A DNA stretch of 64,000 nucleotides from positions 1 to 64,000 of the forward strand of contig NZ_JAVRHT010000016.1 in the NCBI RefSeq assembly GCF_031846415.1. The letters are read 5' to 3'. How positions within the stretch are numbered: position 1 is the first letter of the stretch; each line of letters begins with the position of its first letter. The position numbers and the translations under genes are program-made. The notes below the pieces were generated by a model. The model worked only from the letters and a program-made list of their open reading frames with translations, was not told the origin of the DNA and ran no database searches. Of this stretch, positions 20,373 through 29,431 are shown piece by piece. The stretch comes from Rubrivirga litoralis (GTDB lineage Bacteria > Bacteroidota > Rhodothermia > Rhodothermales > Rubricoccaceae).

Positions 20373-22444
20373 CGCTGTCCCCCCGTCTCGGAAGCGGCCT
20401 CCGCCCCGCCCGTATCCGCCCCGCCCGTATCCGCCCCGCCCGCGGCGGCCTCCTCTGTAACCGCTTCGTCTGGGGCCGCCGGGGGCGGGGCGGCCGTCCG
20501 CGTCAGGACGACGGCCTCGCCCTCGGCCGCTACGATCTCGTCGTAGAGCCTCCGCAGGGCGGGGTACTCCTCGGGCGAGACCTGCGCCTGAGCCACCGTC
20601 AGCACGGCGCGGACGACGAGCCGGCCCGGCTGCGCGACGACGGCGCGGCGGTAGGTCACGGCCCGGCTCGGGATCGTAAGCGCGAGCAGATCGGGCACCT
20701 CCTCGACGGCGTAGCCCTCGGGGAGCGCGAGGTCGGCGACGTACGTTCGCGTCGAGGGGTAGGCAAAGTCGACGGGGAAGGCGCGCGTCGGGCGCTCGAA
20801 CGGGTTCTCGTCGAGCCGCATGAGGAGCGCCGGCGTCAGGTAGATCTCGTCGAGGACCACCTCGCCGGCGTCCGGCGCCGCGAACGTGGCGTCCATCTGG
20901 AGCGGGGCGTACGGGTCGCCGGCGCCCTCGACCGAGACCACCTCCATCTCGACCTCGTCGGGGGCCTCGGCGGCCGCCTCGGCGGCCTGCGTGGCGGCCG
21001 CGGCCGGAGCGCCGGCGGCCTCCTCGTCCAGTCGGGTACGCGCGTCGAGCGCGGCGTACCCGTCCAGCCGGAGGCGCACGCTCCCCGCCGCCCCGCCCTC
21101 GGGCGAGACCTCGGCCTGGACGGTGATGGAGGTGGAGGTGCCGCCGGGCGCCCCGAAGTCGATCCACTCGGGGCGGTCGCGGTCGGCGAGCCAGCCGGCT
21201 CCGCTGAGGGCCTGGACCGGAAGCGTGCCGTACGGCCGGTTTGGGTCGGTCGCGTCGAGAAGCTGGGGCGGCTCGCCCTCGACCTCAGCCAGCACCACGA
21301 CCCAGTCGAACTGGTTGACGAGCGGGTAGAGATCGAGCGCGCGGCCGTTCCCGCGCGTCGAGAGCAGGACGGGCGTGGCCGCGACGCCGGCCTCGCGGAG
21401 GAGCGACGCCAGGAGCAGGTTGAGCTCGGCGGCCGTTCCCCCCTTCGTCTCGACGACGTCCTCGAGGTTGCGCTCCGCGAACACCCCGCCCCGCTCGTTC
21501 CACACGTACTGCGTGCGGACGAGGTCGTAGAGCGCGCGGGCCACCTCGCCCGGCGTCCCCGACGCGTCGGCGGCGAGCGCACGGACGCGGCGGCCGGGGC
21601 GGAGGCGCCGCCCGAACTCGTTGTGGCCGTCGAGCTCGTTGGCCACCTTCTCCCACGTCCCGAGAACGGTCCGCGTCGGCTGGTTGCGCGGGTTGATGCG
21701 GCGGAGCTGGAGGAGCACCTTCTGCTCGTAGTCCGCCTCGGTCGTCGTAAACGGCTCCTCTCGGAGGGCCGGGACGTCGTGGGCCGTCCACCGCAGCGTG
21801 GTCGTCCGCCAGTCGCGCCGGTAGTCGCCCTGGGTCGGCTGCACCTCGACCTGGCCGCCCTGCGTGTAGGCCATGTAGTCGAAAAACTCCGGCACCTCGA
21901 AGCGGTACTCGCTCACGAGCGTCGGCTCGCCGGACTGGAAGACCCACGGCGGCGGCGAGAAGATGTTGTCGCTCTCGTAGACGTACGAGAACTCGAAGAT
22001 GGCGCCTGGGGTGAGAGCCGGCATCGAGAACCGAACCTCGCGGAGGTCCTCCCCGACGTCGCCGTCGAGGACCGCCCCGCCCTCGAGCTCGACGCGCCGC
22101 ATCGAGCCGTCGGGTTCGGGCACGAACGTCTGCCCCTTCACGCTGCGGACCTTGTTGTCGCGGTGGTAGCGGTAGGCGAACTCGCCCAGCTCGTAGCCGC
22201 TCTCGCGGAGCACCTTGACGCGGCGGTGGCGGCGGACCGTGTAGCGGAAGTCGTTCCGGTACCGGTCGTATTCGAGCTCCGCCACCCCGACATCGCCCAG
22301 CACGACGGCCGCCGCGTCGGGGTCATCGGGGGCCGCGTCGAGCGCGCGCTCGGCGTCGGTGACGTCCCCCCAGCGGATGGGGAGGTCTTGGGCCGCCGCA
22401 AGGGCGGGGAGGAGCAGGACGACGAGGGGCAGGAGCCGGCGCAC
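20369..22444 (-). CDS. Exported DUF3857/transglutaminase-like protein (catalytic Cys absent)
   Basis: No ATG fits; a GTG at 22444 gives signal peptide MRRLLPLVVLLLPALAAAQ and 691 residues. It has the same overall plan as the next gene, but at the position of the GDC catalytic motif it reads ETKGGTAAELNLLLASLL, so the nucleophile is missing and a binding or scaffolding role is more likely. The C-terminus carries a tandem TGGAD repeat made by three consecutive copies of the iterated motif (about 20400-20445). The pair may act as a complex of one active and one inactive partner, which is inference. Confidence 0.8.
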   Translation of the reverse strand: MRRLLPLVVLLLPALAAAQDLPIRWGDVTDAERALDAAPDDPDAAAVVLGDVGVAELEYDRYRNDFRYTVRRHRRVKVLRESGYELGEFAYRYHRDNKVRSVKGQTFVPEPDGSMRRVELEGGAVLDGDVGEDLREVRFSMPALTPGAIFEFSYVYESDNIFSPPPWVFQSGEPTLVSEYRFEVPEFFDYMAYTQGGQVEVQPTQGDYRRDWRTTTLRWTAHDVPALREEPFTTTEADYEQKVLLQLRRINPRNQPTRTVLGTWEKVANELDGHNEFGRRLRPGRRVRALAADASGTPGEVARALYDLVRTQYVWNERGGVFAERNLEDVVETKGGTAAELNLLLASLLREAGVAATPVLLSTRGNGRALDLYPLVNQFDWVVVLAEVEGEPPQLLDATDPNRPYGTLPVQALSGAGWLADRDRPEWIDFGAPGGTSTSITVQAEVSPEGGAAGSVRLRLDGYAALDARTRLDEEAAGAPAAAATQAAEAAAEAPDEVEMEVVSVEGAGDPYAPLQMDATFAAPDAGEVVLDEIYLTPALLMRLDENPFERPTRAFPVDFAYPSTRTYVADLALPEGYAVEEVPDLLALTIPSRAVTYRRAVVAQPGRLVVRAVLTVAQAQVSPEEYPALRRLYDEIVAAEGEAVVLTRTAAPPPAAPDEAVTEEAAAGGADTGGADTGGAEAASETGGQR

Positions 22445-22797
22445 AGGCGGGAGAGGGCGCGTGAGTGGATCGGTATCGCGCGCGCCGGCCGAATCTACAT
22501 TTAGGCCCTTACACCGTCTCCTTTGGTACACCAAAATGCCCCGTGTCCCTCGGCTGGCATTCCCACACGGCGCGGCGGCCTCAACGCCCGCCCCGCCCGT
22601 GCCGTGGGTGGGGTGGCGGATCGGCAACGGACCCTGCCGCGCCCCGGTGCCGAGTAGGGCGGGGCGGCCTCCCCGCCCGACGACCGCCCCGCCCGCGGTG
22701 GAGCCAACAGGCACGCAACGAAGGGCGAGGGCGGGGCGGCCGCACCCTGCCGCCCCCGCCTCGCCCTCGGCGTGGTGCCGGGCGGGGCGGGGCGGCG
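22445..22797. other. Intergenic between zwf and the DUF3857 pair
   Basis: No gene is visible. A short AT-richer patch at about 22490-22535 contains TAGATTCG (minus strand) and may be the promoter for the DUF3857 pair. A long imperfect hairpin at about 22719-22764 (GGGCGAGGGCGGGG with its complement) could terminate zwf. Several motif copies fill the rest. Confidence 0.45.
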
Positions 22798-24366
22798 CTA
22801 CCCCTCCTGCGCCACCGACGCCGGCCGCGCGTCGGCGGCGGCCTCGGGCGCCATGCCGGCCGGCGTGGGGTCGGGCGGGAGCGGCTCGAACCACGAGCGG
22901 CCGTCGTGGGCCAGCATCCGGTCGGCCGCGGCCGGCCCCCAGGTGCCCGAGGCGTAGTTCGGGAACTCGGCCGGCGGCGAGTCGGCCCACGCGTCGAGGA
23001 CGGGCTGGACCACCTCCCACGCCGTCTCCACCTGGTCGGCCCGCATGAACAGCGTGGCGTCGCCGCGGATGGCGTCGAGGAGCAGCGTCTCGTACGCCTC
23101 GGGCGGGGTCTCGAACGCGTCGTCGTAGTCGAACCGCATGGCGACCGGGTGGAGCAGCATCGACGGGCCGGGCCGCTTGGCCTGGAACCGGAGCACGATG
23201 CCCTCGTCGGGCTGGATGCGGATGACGAGCCGGTTCGGCTGCCACGCCTCGTCGGCCCCGGCCGGGAACGCCCGGTGCGGGACGGGCCGGAACTGGACCG
23301 AGACCTCCGACACGCGCCGCGGCATCCGCTTCCCCGTGCGGAGGTAGAACGGGACGCCGTGCCAGCGCCAGTTGTCGACCTCGAGCTTGAGCGCGGCATA
23401 CGTCTCGGTCGTCGAGTGCGGGTCGACGTTGGGCTCCGCCCGGTACGCCGGGACCTCCGCCCCGCCCAGGAACCCCGACCCGTACTGGCCGCGCACGGCC
23501 ACCTCGTGCACCCGGTCGGGCGCGATCGGGCGGACCGCCCGGAGCACGTCGACCTTCTTGTTGCGGACCTCGTCGGCCTGAAACGCGACGGGCGGCTCCA
23601 TCGCCACCAGGCACAGGAGTTGGAGCAGGTGGTTCTGGACCATGTCGCGGAGCGCCCCGGCCCCCTCGTAGTACCCGCCCCGGTGTTCGACGCCGACCGT
23701 CTCGGCCACCGTGATCTGAACGTGGTCGACGTAACGGGCGTCCCAGATCGGCTCGAACAGGACGTTCGCGAACCGGAAGGCCAGCATGTTCTGGACCGTC
23801 TCCTTGCCCAAGTAGTGGTCGATCCGGTACACCTGGCTCTCGTCGATCGTCTCGGTGAGCGTCCGGTCGAGCGCCCGAGCGCTCTCGAGGTCGTGACCGA
23901 ACGGCTTCTCGATGACGATCCGGCTCCGCACGATGTCGTCGAGCAGGTGCGCCTCCGTCAGCCCGCGCACGATGGGCTCGACGAGGAACGGGGCGACCGA
24001 CAGGTAGAACACGCGGTGCGGGGCCTCGCCGTCCGGGGCGAGCGCGTCGAGCCGCTCGCGGAGCCGCTCGAACGTCTCGGCCTGCGTCACGTCGCCCTGG
24101 ACGTAGGCCAGCCGCTCCTCGAAGGCGTCCCAGTCCTGGTTGGCCGCGTCCTTGGGGAAAAAGCGGCCGAGCGAGGTGGCCGCGTCGCAGGCGAACGACG
24201 CGAACCCGCCGTCGTCCATCTCCGCCATGTCGACGCCGACCACGTCGACCTCGGCCGGCAGGTGCCCCTCGCGGTGGAGGTCGTAGAGGGCCGGGACGAG
24301 CTTCCGGTGGGCAAGGTCGCCACCGCCGCCGAAGAGGACGAGCTGGACCGTGGGGGGGACGCGCAT
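22798..24366 (-). CDS. zwf: Glucose-6-phosphate 1-dehydrogenase
   Basis: Zwf oxidises glucose 6-phosphate to 6-phosphogluconolactone and supplies NADPH. With the ATG at 24366 (MRVPPTVQLVLFGGGGDLA) the protein has 522 residues. The nucleotide-binding GGGGDLAHRKLVPALY is at the N-terminus, the active-site RIDHYLGKETVQN in the middle, and the C-terminal domain is complete with an Ala-rich extra tail. It lies downstream of gnd on the same strand, separated by 261 bp of repeat DNA, so the two pentose phosphate dehydrogenases are neighbours but perhaps not one transcript. Confidence 0.96.
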   Translation of the reverse strand: MRVPPTVQLVLFGGGGDLAHRKLVPALYDLHREGHLPAEVDVVGVDMAEMDDGGFASFACDAATSLGRFFPKDAANQDWDAFEERLAYVQGDVTQAETFERLRERLDALAPDGEAPHRVFYLSVAPFLVEPIVRGLTEAHLLDDIVRSRIVIEKPFGHDLESARALDRTLTETIDESQVYRIDHYLGKETVQNMLAFRFANVLFEPIWDARYVDHVQITVAETVGVEHRGGYYEGAGALRDMVQNHLLQLLCLVAMEPPVAFQADEVRNKKVDVLRAVRPIAPDRVHEVAVRGQYGSGFLGGAEVPAYRAEPNVDPHSTTETYAALKLEVDNWRWHGVPFYLRTGKRMPRRVSEVSVQFRPVPHRAFPAGADEAWQPNRLVIRIQPDEGIVLRFQAKRPGPSMLLHPVAMRFDYDDAFETPPEAYETLLLDAIRGDATLFMRADQVETAWEVVQPVLDAWADSPPAEFPNYASGTWGPAAADRMLAHDGRSWFEPLPPDPTPAGMAPEAAADARPASVAQEG

Positions 24367-24464
24367 TACGGGTAATGGGTTATGAGTGATGAGCAGGAGG
24401 GAACGGTGGGGGCGGGGTGGTTGAGCAGGCGCCACCCCGCCCTCTACTCGTCACCCGTCGCTAT

Positions 24465-24642
24465 CAGAAACCGTTTAGTAGAGGTTCCCCCTCCCCCACC
24501 GGGGGAGGGCCAGGGAGGGGACAGACATCGGAGCGGCCAGCGAGGGCGGGGCGGCCGTCCTGGGTCTCCCCTCCCGACCTCCCCCGCCGGGGGGGAGGAG
24601 ACTCGGAGCCGGCGGCTCAACAGTTTCTCACAGCCCAGCCGG
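24465..24642. repeat. MITE-like element between gnd and zwf
   Basis: Imperfect inverted ends (AGAAACCGTTTAG at 24469 and, reversed, GAGAAACTGTTGAG near 24617-24630) enclose two strong hairpins: CCCTCCCCCACCGGGGGAGGG at about 24489 and CTCCCCCGCCGGGGGGGAG at about 24580. One end overlaps the stop codon of gnd. There is no coding capacity. The hairpins may terminate gnd transcription. Confidence 0.45.
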
Positions 24643-26100
24643 CGCCCACTGGGCGTGGAACACGCCGTCGCGGTCGACGCGCGAGAACGTGTGGGCGCCG
24701 AAGTAGTCGCGCTGGGCGGCGACGAGGTTGGCCGGCAGCCACGCGCTCCGGTACGAGTCGAGGTAGGACAGCGACGCCGAGATCGCCGGGACCGGGATGC
24801 CCGCGCGGACGGCCTCGGCCGTGATGTCGCGGATGTCCTCCTGGTGCCCGTTGAGCTCCTTGGCCACGACCGGCGCCACGAGCAGGTTGTCCAAGTCGCC
24901 GTCGGCCCGGAACGCCGCGCGGAACGACTCGAGCATGGCGGCGCGGATGATGCAGCCGCCCCGCCAGATGCGCGCGACTTGGCCCAGGTCGAGCCCGAAC
25001 TCGTAGGCGTCCGACGCCCGCTTGAGGAGGGCGAAGCCTTGGGCGTAGGTGACGAGGAACGCCGCGTGGACGGCGTTCCCGAGCTGGCCGACGACGTCGG
25101 CCTCCACCCCGCTCACGCGGCCGGCCGGCGTGCCGAGCAGTTCGGCCGCCGCGACGCGCTCGGGCTTGAGCGCCGAGAGGTAGCGGCTGGTGACGGCCAC
25201 GTCGATCGTCGGCGTGGGCACGCCGAGGTCCATGGCGTCCTGGCTCGTCCACTTGCCGGTCCCCTTCTGGCTCGCGTGGTCGGCGATAAAGTCGAGGAGG
25301 TAGCGGCCGGTCGCGCCCTCGGGCGGGCTCTCGTCGCTGGGCTCCTCGTCGGGCCGGACCCCGGCGGCGTCGGGCTGGTGGAGGATGTCGGCCGTGATCT
25401 CGACCAGGAAGGACTGGAGCGCGCCCTCGTTCCAGCGCCCGAACAGGTCGCCCATCTGCTCGTTGCCCATGCCCAGGCCGCGCTTGCACACGTCGTAGGC
25501 CTCGGCCAGGATCTGCATGAGCCCGTACTCGATCCCGTTGTGGACCATCTTGACGTAGTGGCCTGCGGCGCCGCCGCCGAGGTGGGCGACGCACGGGTCG
25601 CCGTCGACCTTGGCCGCCATGCCTTCCAGGATCAGGGCCACGCGGTCGTACACCTCGCTCGGCCCGCCGGGCATCATGCTCGGCCCGTGGCGGGCGCCCT
25701 CCTCCCCGCCCGAGACGCCCATCCCGAAAAAGTGAAGCCCGGCCTCGGCCATCTCGGCCTGCCGCCGCTGCGTGTCGCGGAAGAACGAGTTGCCGCCGTC
25801 GATGAGCAGGTCGCCCTCGGACAGTTTGCCCTTGACCGACTGGATGACCGAGTCGACCGGCGGGCCGGCGGGGACCATCACGAGCAGGTTCCGCGGCGTC
25901 GGGAGCGCGTCGAGAAAGGCGTCGAAGTCGGTCGTCGCGGCGACGGCGCGGCCCTCGGCCTCCTGCTGGAAGCCCTCGACGGCGTCGGCGCCGAGGTCGG
26001 CCCCGGCGACGGAGACGCCCTCGTCGAGCGCGTTGAGGGCGAGGTTGCGGCCCATCACGCCGAGGCCGATGACGCCGAGGGAGGGTTGGGAGCTAGACAA
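24628..26100 (-). CDS. gnd: 6-phosphogluconate dehydrogenase (decarboxylating)
   Basis: Gnd oxidatively decarboxylates 6-phosphogluconate to ribulose 5-phosphate with NADP. No ATG or GTG fits; a TTG at 26100 gives the expected start MSSSQPSLGVIGLGVMGRNLAL and 490 residues. The Rossmann GLGVMG, LLIDGGNSFF, and GGGAAGHYVKMVHNGIEYG active-site segments are visible, and the C-terminus has the HxFxRxDR-like AHTFSRVDRDGVFH. A short acidic insert (DEEPSDESPPEG) occupies a surface loop. The leader is strikingly pyrimidine-rich with no Shine-Dalgarno sequence. Confidence 0.95.
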   Translation of the reverse strand: MSSSQPSLGVIGLGVMGRNLALNALDEGVSVAGADLGADAVEGFQQEAEGRAVAATTDFDAFLDALPTPRNLLVMVPAGPPVDSVIQSVKGKLSEGDLLIDGGNSFFRDTQRRQAEMAEAGLHFFGMGVSGGEEGARHGPSMMPGGPSEVYDRVALILEGMAAKVDGDPCVAHLGGGAAGHYVKMVHNGIEYGLMQILAEAYDVCKRGLGMGNEQMGDLFGRWNEGALQSFLVEITADILHQPDAAGVRPDEEPSDESPPEGATGRYLLDFIADHASQKGTGKWTSQDAMDLGVPTPTIDVAVTSRYLSALKPERVAAAELLGTPAGRVSGVEADVVGQLGNAVHAAFLVTYAQGFALLKRASDAYEFGLDLGQVARIWRGGCIIRAAMLESFRAAFRADGDLDNLLVAPVVAKELNGHQEDIRDITAEAVRAGIPVPAISASLSYLDSYRSAWLPANLVAAQRDYFGAHTFSRVDRDGVFHAQWAPAGL

Positions 26101-26472
26101 AGCGGGAAGGGGGGTGGTGTGGGAGGGGACGGACCTGTACGCGCGTCGGCCGCCGGGGAGCCCCGAAGAGGGAAAATGGGGAAGGGAAAAGGGAGGACGG
26201 GCAGAGGAAGCCCGCCGGGCGGGGTGGTGCGCTCCTCCCCGCCCCGCCCACCGGGGCCGCTCCCGCAGAGCGCCTCCCCAGCTCGGGCCACGGCACTTCA
26301 GAGGCCACGCCGGACGTGGGGAGCCAGGGCGAAGGCATCTCACTCCCCTTCCTGCTCCGGCCTGCTCGGAACGGTCGCGGCCGACGTTCGAGCGGGCGGG
26401 GTGGAATCCACGGCCCGTCCGCGAACGGCGACCGGGCGGGGCGGTACCACCCGGAGCCACCCCGCCCCCGCC
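26101..26472. other. Divergent intergenic region gnd / zinc-ribbon gene
   Basis: No gene is visible. The gnd side (26101-26220) is purine-rich on the plus strand, giving gnd a C/T-rich untranslated leader. The rest has scattered copies of the iterated motif. Promoters for both directions should lie here but I cannot pick one with confidence. Confidence 0.4.
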
Positions 26473-26760
26473 GTGCCCGACCGCCCGACCTGCAACGCCC
26501 ACGGGTTCGACCGTTACCACCACGCCGTCCGCGCCGACCTGACGTACGGCGGCGGCGGGTGGTTCGCGCTCTTCAACGGCGTGTCGAGCGCGCCCAAAAA
26601 GATCGCGTTCACGTGCTCGCTCTGCGGCGAGACGTTCGAGACGACGCGCGACCCCGAGGTCCTGAAGCAGTACCGGAAGTACCCGTACGTCCGCAAGCCC
26701 GCCGACGTCCCGGTCGCCCCGCCCTCCGGCGGCCGCCCCGCCCCGCCCGACGGCGCATGA
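26473..26760 (+). CDS. Small zinc-ribbon protein coupled to kamA-like gene
   Basis: With a GTG start at 26473 this is a 95-residue protein. It has CNAHGFDRYHH near the N-terminus and a CSLCGE pair at about residue 50, consistent with a small metal-binding ribbon, then a Pro-rich tail made of the iterated motif. The stop TGA overlaps the ATG of the radical SAM gene (ATGA at 26757-26760), which implies translational coupling and perhaps a functional link. I do not recognise the family. The coding strand shows consistent third-position GC, unlike the shadows around it. Confidence 0.65.
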   Translation: MPDRPTCNAHGFDRYHHAVRADLTYGGGGWFALFNGVSSAPKKIAFTCSLCGETFETTRDPEVLKQYRKYPYVRKPADVPVAPPSGGRPAPPDGA

Positions 26761-27965
26761 CGGCCCGGCCCCAGCACAACGGCTCGGCGGCCGAGTGGGA
26801 CGACTGGCGCTGGCAGATGCGCCACCGCGTCGACACGGTCGAGGCCCTCGAACGGTACGTCCGCCCGACGGCGTCGGAGCGCGAGGCGATCGAGGCCACG
26901 CGCGGCGTGTTCCGATGGACCATCACGCCGTACTATGCCAGCCTCATGGACCCCGTCGACGAGCGCGACCCGGTCCGCCTCCAGGTGGTCCCGCAGCGGG
27001 CCGAGGTCGAGCCCGACATCGTCGGCGTGGTCGACCCGCTGGACGAGGGCGGCCACAGCCCGGTCAAGAACCTCGTCCACAACTACCCGGACAAGGTCGC
27101 CTTCTGCGTCACGTCCGAGTGCGCCGTTTACTGCCGGTACTGCCTCCGCAAGCGGATGGTCGGCGACGCCGACTTCATGATGCGGAAGGACGAGCTGCGG
27201 GCGGGGCTCGACTACCTCCGCGCGCACCCCGAGATCCGCGACGTGCTGCTCACCGGCGGCGACCCGCTCGTGTTCTCGGACCAGAACCTGGACTGGCTCC
27301 TGGGCGAGATCCGCCAGATCCCGCACGTCGAAGTCGTCCGCCTGGGGAGCCGGCTGCCCGTCGTCAACCCGATGCGGATCACGGACGAGCTGTGCGCGGT
27401 GCTGGCCCGGCACCACCCGGTCTGGCTCAACACGCACTTCAACCACCCGAAGGAGCTCACGCCCGAGGCCCGCGCGGCGTGCGCGCGGCTGGCCGACGCC
27501 GGCGTCCCCGTGGGCAACCAGACCGTCCTCCTCGCCGGCGTCAACGACGACGCCGAGACGATGCGGGCGCTGTGCGAGGGGCTCGTCACGATGCGCGTCC
27601 GGCCGTACTACCTCTACCAGGCCCAGCTCATCGGCGGCACGGCCCACCTGCGGACGCCGATCGAAACGGGCATGGCGATCATGCGCGAGCTGAGGGGCCA
27701 CACGTCCGGCTTCGCCGTCCCCACCTACGTGCTCGACACGCCCGACGGCAAGGTGCCGCTGACCCGCGACTACGTCCTCGGCCGCGCCGGAGACTGGGTG
27801 GTCATGGAGACGACGCGGGGCACGCTTTGGGCCGAGCCCAACCCGCTCGACGGCGCCGCCCCGCCCGTGCATCTTCCCGAAGTCGAGATGCCCGACGAGG
27901 CGCGGACCGTCCCGACCGGGGCGCCGCGGTTCGTATATGGAGAGACCGCCACCCCGCCCGGATAG
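26757..27965 (+). CDS. KamA-family radical SAM aminomutase (lysine 2,3-aminomutase-like)
   Basis: The 402-residue protein carries the radical SAM cluster motif CAVYCRYC followed by LRKRMVGD, the LTGGDPLV SAM-binding segment, HPVWLNTHFNHP and GNQTVLLAGVND, all typical of lysine 2,3-aminomutase and its EpmB/KamA relatives. The PLP lysine is probably in TPDGKVPL. It would shift the alpha-amino group of lysine or a related amino acid to the beta position. The acetyltransferase partner AblB, which makes the osmolyte N-epsilon-acetyl-beta-lysine, is not adjacent. The start is fixed by the ATGA overlap with the preceding gene. Confidence 0.9.
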   Translation: MTARPQHNGSAAEWDDWRWQMRHRVDTVEALERYVRPTASEREAIEATRGVFRWTITPYYASLMDPVDERDPVRLQVVPQRAEVEPDIVGVVDPLDEGGHSPVKNLVHNYPDKVAFCVTSECAVYCRYCLRKRMVGDADFMMRKDELRAGLDYLRAHPEIRDVLLTGGDPLVFSDQNLDWLLGEIRQIPHVEVVRLGSRLPVVNPMRITDELCAVLARHHPVWLNTHFNHPKELTPEARAACARLADAGVPVGNQTVLLAGVNDDAETMRALCEGLVTMRVRPYYLYQAQLIGGTAHLRTPIETGMAIMRELRGHTSGFAVPTYVLDTPDGKVPLTRDYVLGRAGDWVVMETTRGTLWAEPNPLDGAAPPVHLPEVEMPDEARTVPTGAPRFVYGETATPPG

Positions 27966-27967
27966 CC

Positions 27968-29359
27968 GTGTCTGACCCCGCGATGCTCGGAGCCGCCGCC
28001 CAGATCGAGCGTGCCCGCGCTCTCCGAGACGAGCTGGACGCCCTGCGCCCCCTCGATCCGGAGCAGGTCGGGAAGGCGATGCAGCGGCTCCGCCTGGAGT
28101 GGACCTACCACTCGAACGCCATCGAGGGCAACTCGCTCACGTACGGCGAGACGCGCGCGCTCCTCATGCACGGCGTGACGGCGCAGGGGAAGCCGCTCAA
28201 GGATCACCTCGACATCAAGGGCCACCGCGAGGCGCTGGACCACCTCGAACGGCTCGCCGGAGCGGACGAGCCGCTGACGCTGGCGGCGGTCCGCGAGCTT
28301 CACCGGGTGCTCCTCGGCGAGCCCTACGAGACGTGGGCTGAGACGGCGGACGGCCAGCGCGTGCGCCGGACCGTCACGCCTGGCGAGTTCAAAGCGTTCT
28401 CGAACAGCGTCAAGACCGTGACCGGCGAGACGCACTACTACGCGCGCCCCGAGGAGACGCCCGCTCTCATGACCGACCTCGTGGACCGCTACCGAGCGGG
28501 GTGGCGAGAGGTAGAGCAGGGCGGGGCGGACGCCGTCGTCGTCGCGGCCGACCTCCACCACCGCTTCGTCGCGATCCATCCGTTCGACGACGGGAACGGG
28601 CGGATGGCGCGCCTGCTCATGAACCTCGTCCTGATGCGGGCGGGGTACCCGCCGGCGGTCATCCGCCAGGAGAACCGGCCCGCCTACTACGGCGCACTCG
28701 CGGAGGCGGACGCCGGCGACCTCGGCCCGTTCGTCCGCTTCGTGGCCGACGAGCTGACGGCGACGCTTGACCTGTACCTCCGCGCCCTCCGCGGCGAGCC
28801 GGACCCGACGGCGTTCAGCCGCCGCGTGGCGCTGCTGAGGAAGGAGGTGGAGACCTCGGGCGGGTCGGTCGAGCGAACGCCGGAGGCGCTGGCGCGGATT
28901 ACGCGGGGGTTTGTTGTTCCCTTCCTTGAGCGGGTCCACGAAGGAGGACGCGACCTTGCCTCCTTGTTCTCAGGATTGGACGAGTTCAGCACCTACGCCG
29001 AAGCAAACAGGCCGACAAAGTTTCTTGGGAACAGGGATGTAGATGAAGTTTTAGTGCGTGCTGATTGGGATAGCTTTAAGTATGAGTTGTATCTAAGGGG
29101 ATATGTAGAAGACCCGGCGCAGGACGTGCATTTGGAAGTAGGCGGGCGCTCGGGGAGAGATCACGTCGTAATCAGCTTAGTCGGTTCTCAAACTCCGCTT
29201 GTGCGAGTGGCATACGACCAGGTGATCGGTGACGAGGAGCCGGCTCATCTCGCCGAGAAAGTGCTGGAGCGAGTCGTCGATCAGATCGAGCAACTTCATC
29301 GCCAAGCGCCGGGGCGACTAGACTCCGCAGAGACCGCCCCGCCCTCGGGCCTCCCCTGA
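27968..29359 (+). CDS. Fic-domain AMP-transferase with AT-rich C-terminal domain
   Basis: Fic enzymes transfer AMP or related moieties to target hydroxyls. A GTG at 27968, two bases after the kamA-like stop, gives 463 residues (an ATG at 27983 is possible). The N-terminus has the auto-inhibitory motif SNAIEGN, and the catalytic HPFDDGNGRMAR is complete, so a self-inhibited active enzyme is expected. From about residue 315 (nt 28900) to the end, base composition drops sharply and codon use changes, with many TTT, AAG and ATA-type codons. That part encodes a separate domain of unknown function, and the boundary suggests recombination with foreign DNA. Confidence 0.9.
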   Translation: MSDPAMLGAAAQIERARALRDELDALRPLDPEQVGKAMQRLRLEWTYHSNAIEGNSLTYGETRALLMHGVTAQGKPLKDHLDIKGHREALDHLERLAGADEPLTLAAVRELHRVLLGEPYETWAETADGQRVRRTVTPGEFKAFSNSVKTVTGETHYYARPEETPALMTDLVDRYRAGWREVEQGGADAVVVAADLHHRFVAIHPFDDGNGRMARLLMNLVLMRAGYPPAVIRQENRPAYYGALAEADAGDLGPFVRFVADELTATLDLYLRALRGEPDPTAFSRRVALLRKEVETSGGSVERTPEALARITRGFVVPFLERVHEGGRDLASLFSGLDEFSTYAEANRPTKFLGNRDVDEVLVRADWDSFKYELYLRGYVEDPAQDVHLEVGGRSGRDHVVISLVGSQTPLVRVAYDQVIGDEEPAHLAEKVLERVVDQIEQLHRQAPGRLDSAETAPPSGLP

Positions 29360-29360
29360 A

Positions 29361-29393
29361 CCGCCCCGCCCGCGGACCGCGTGGGCGGGGCGG
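29361..29393. terminator. Perfect inverted pair of the iterated motif after fic
   Basis: CCGCCCCGCCC (29361-29371) and GGGCGGGGCGG (29383-29393) are perfect complements, and the loop itself contains GCGG-A-CCGC. The hairpin starts one base after the fic stop codon. There is no T-tract. Confidence 0.45.
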
Positions 29394-29431
29394 TCGTGGA
29401 ACGAGCCTACCCCGCCCCGCCCCGCCCTCGC

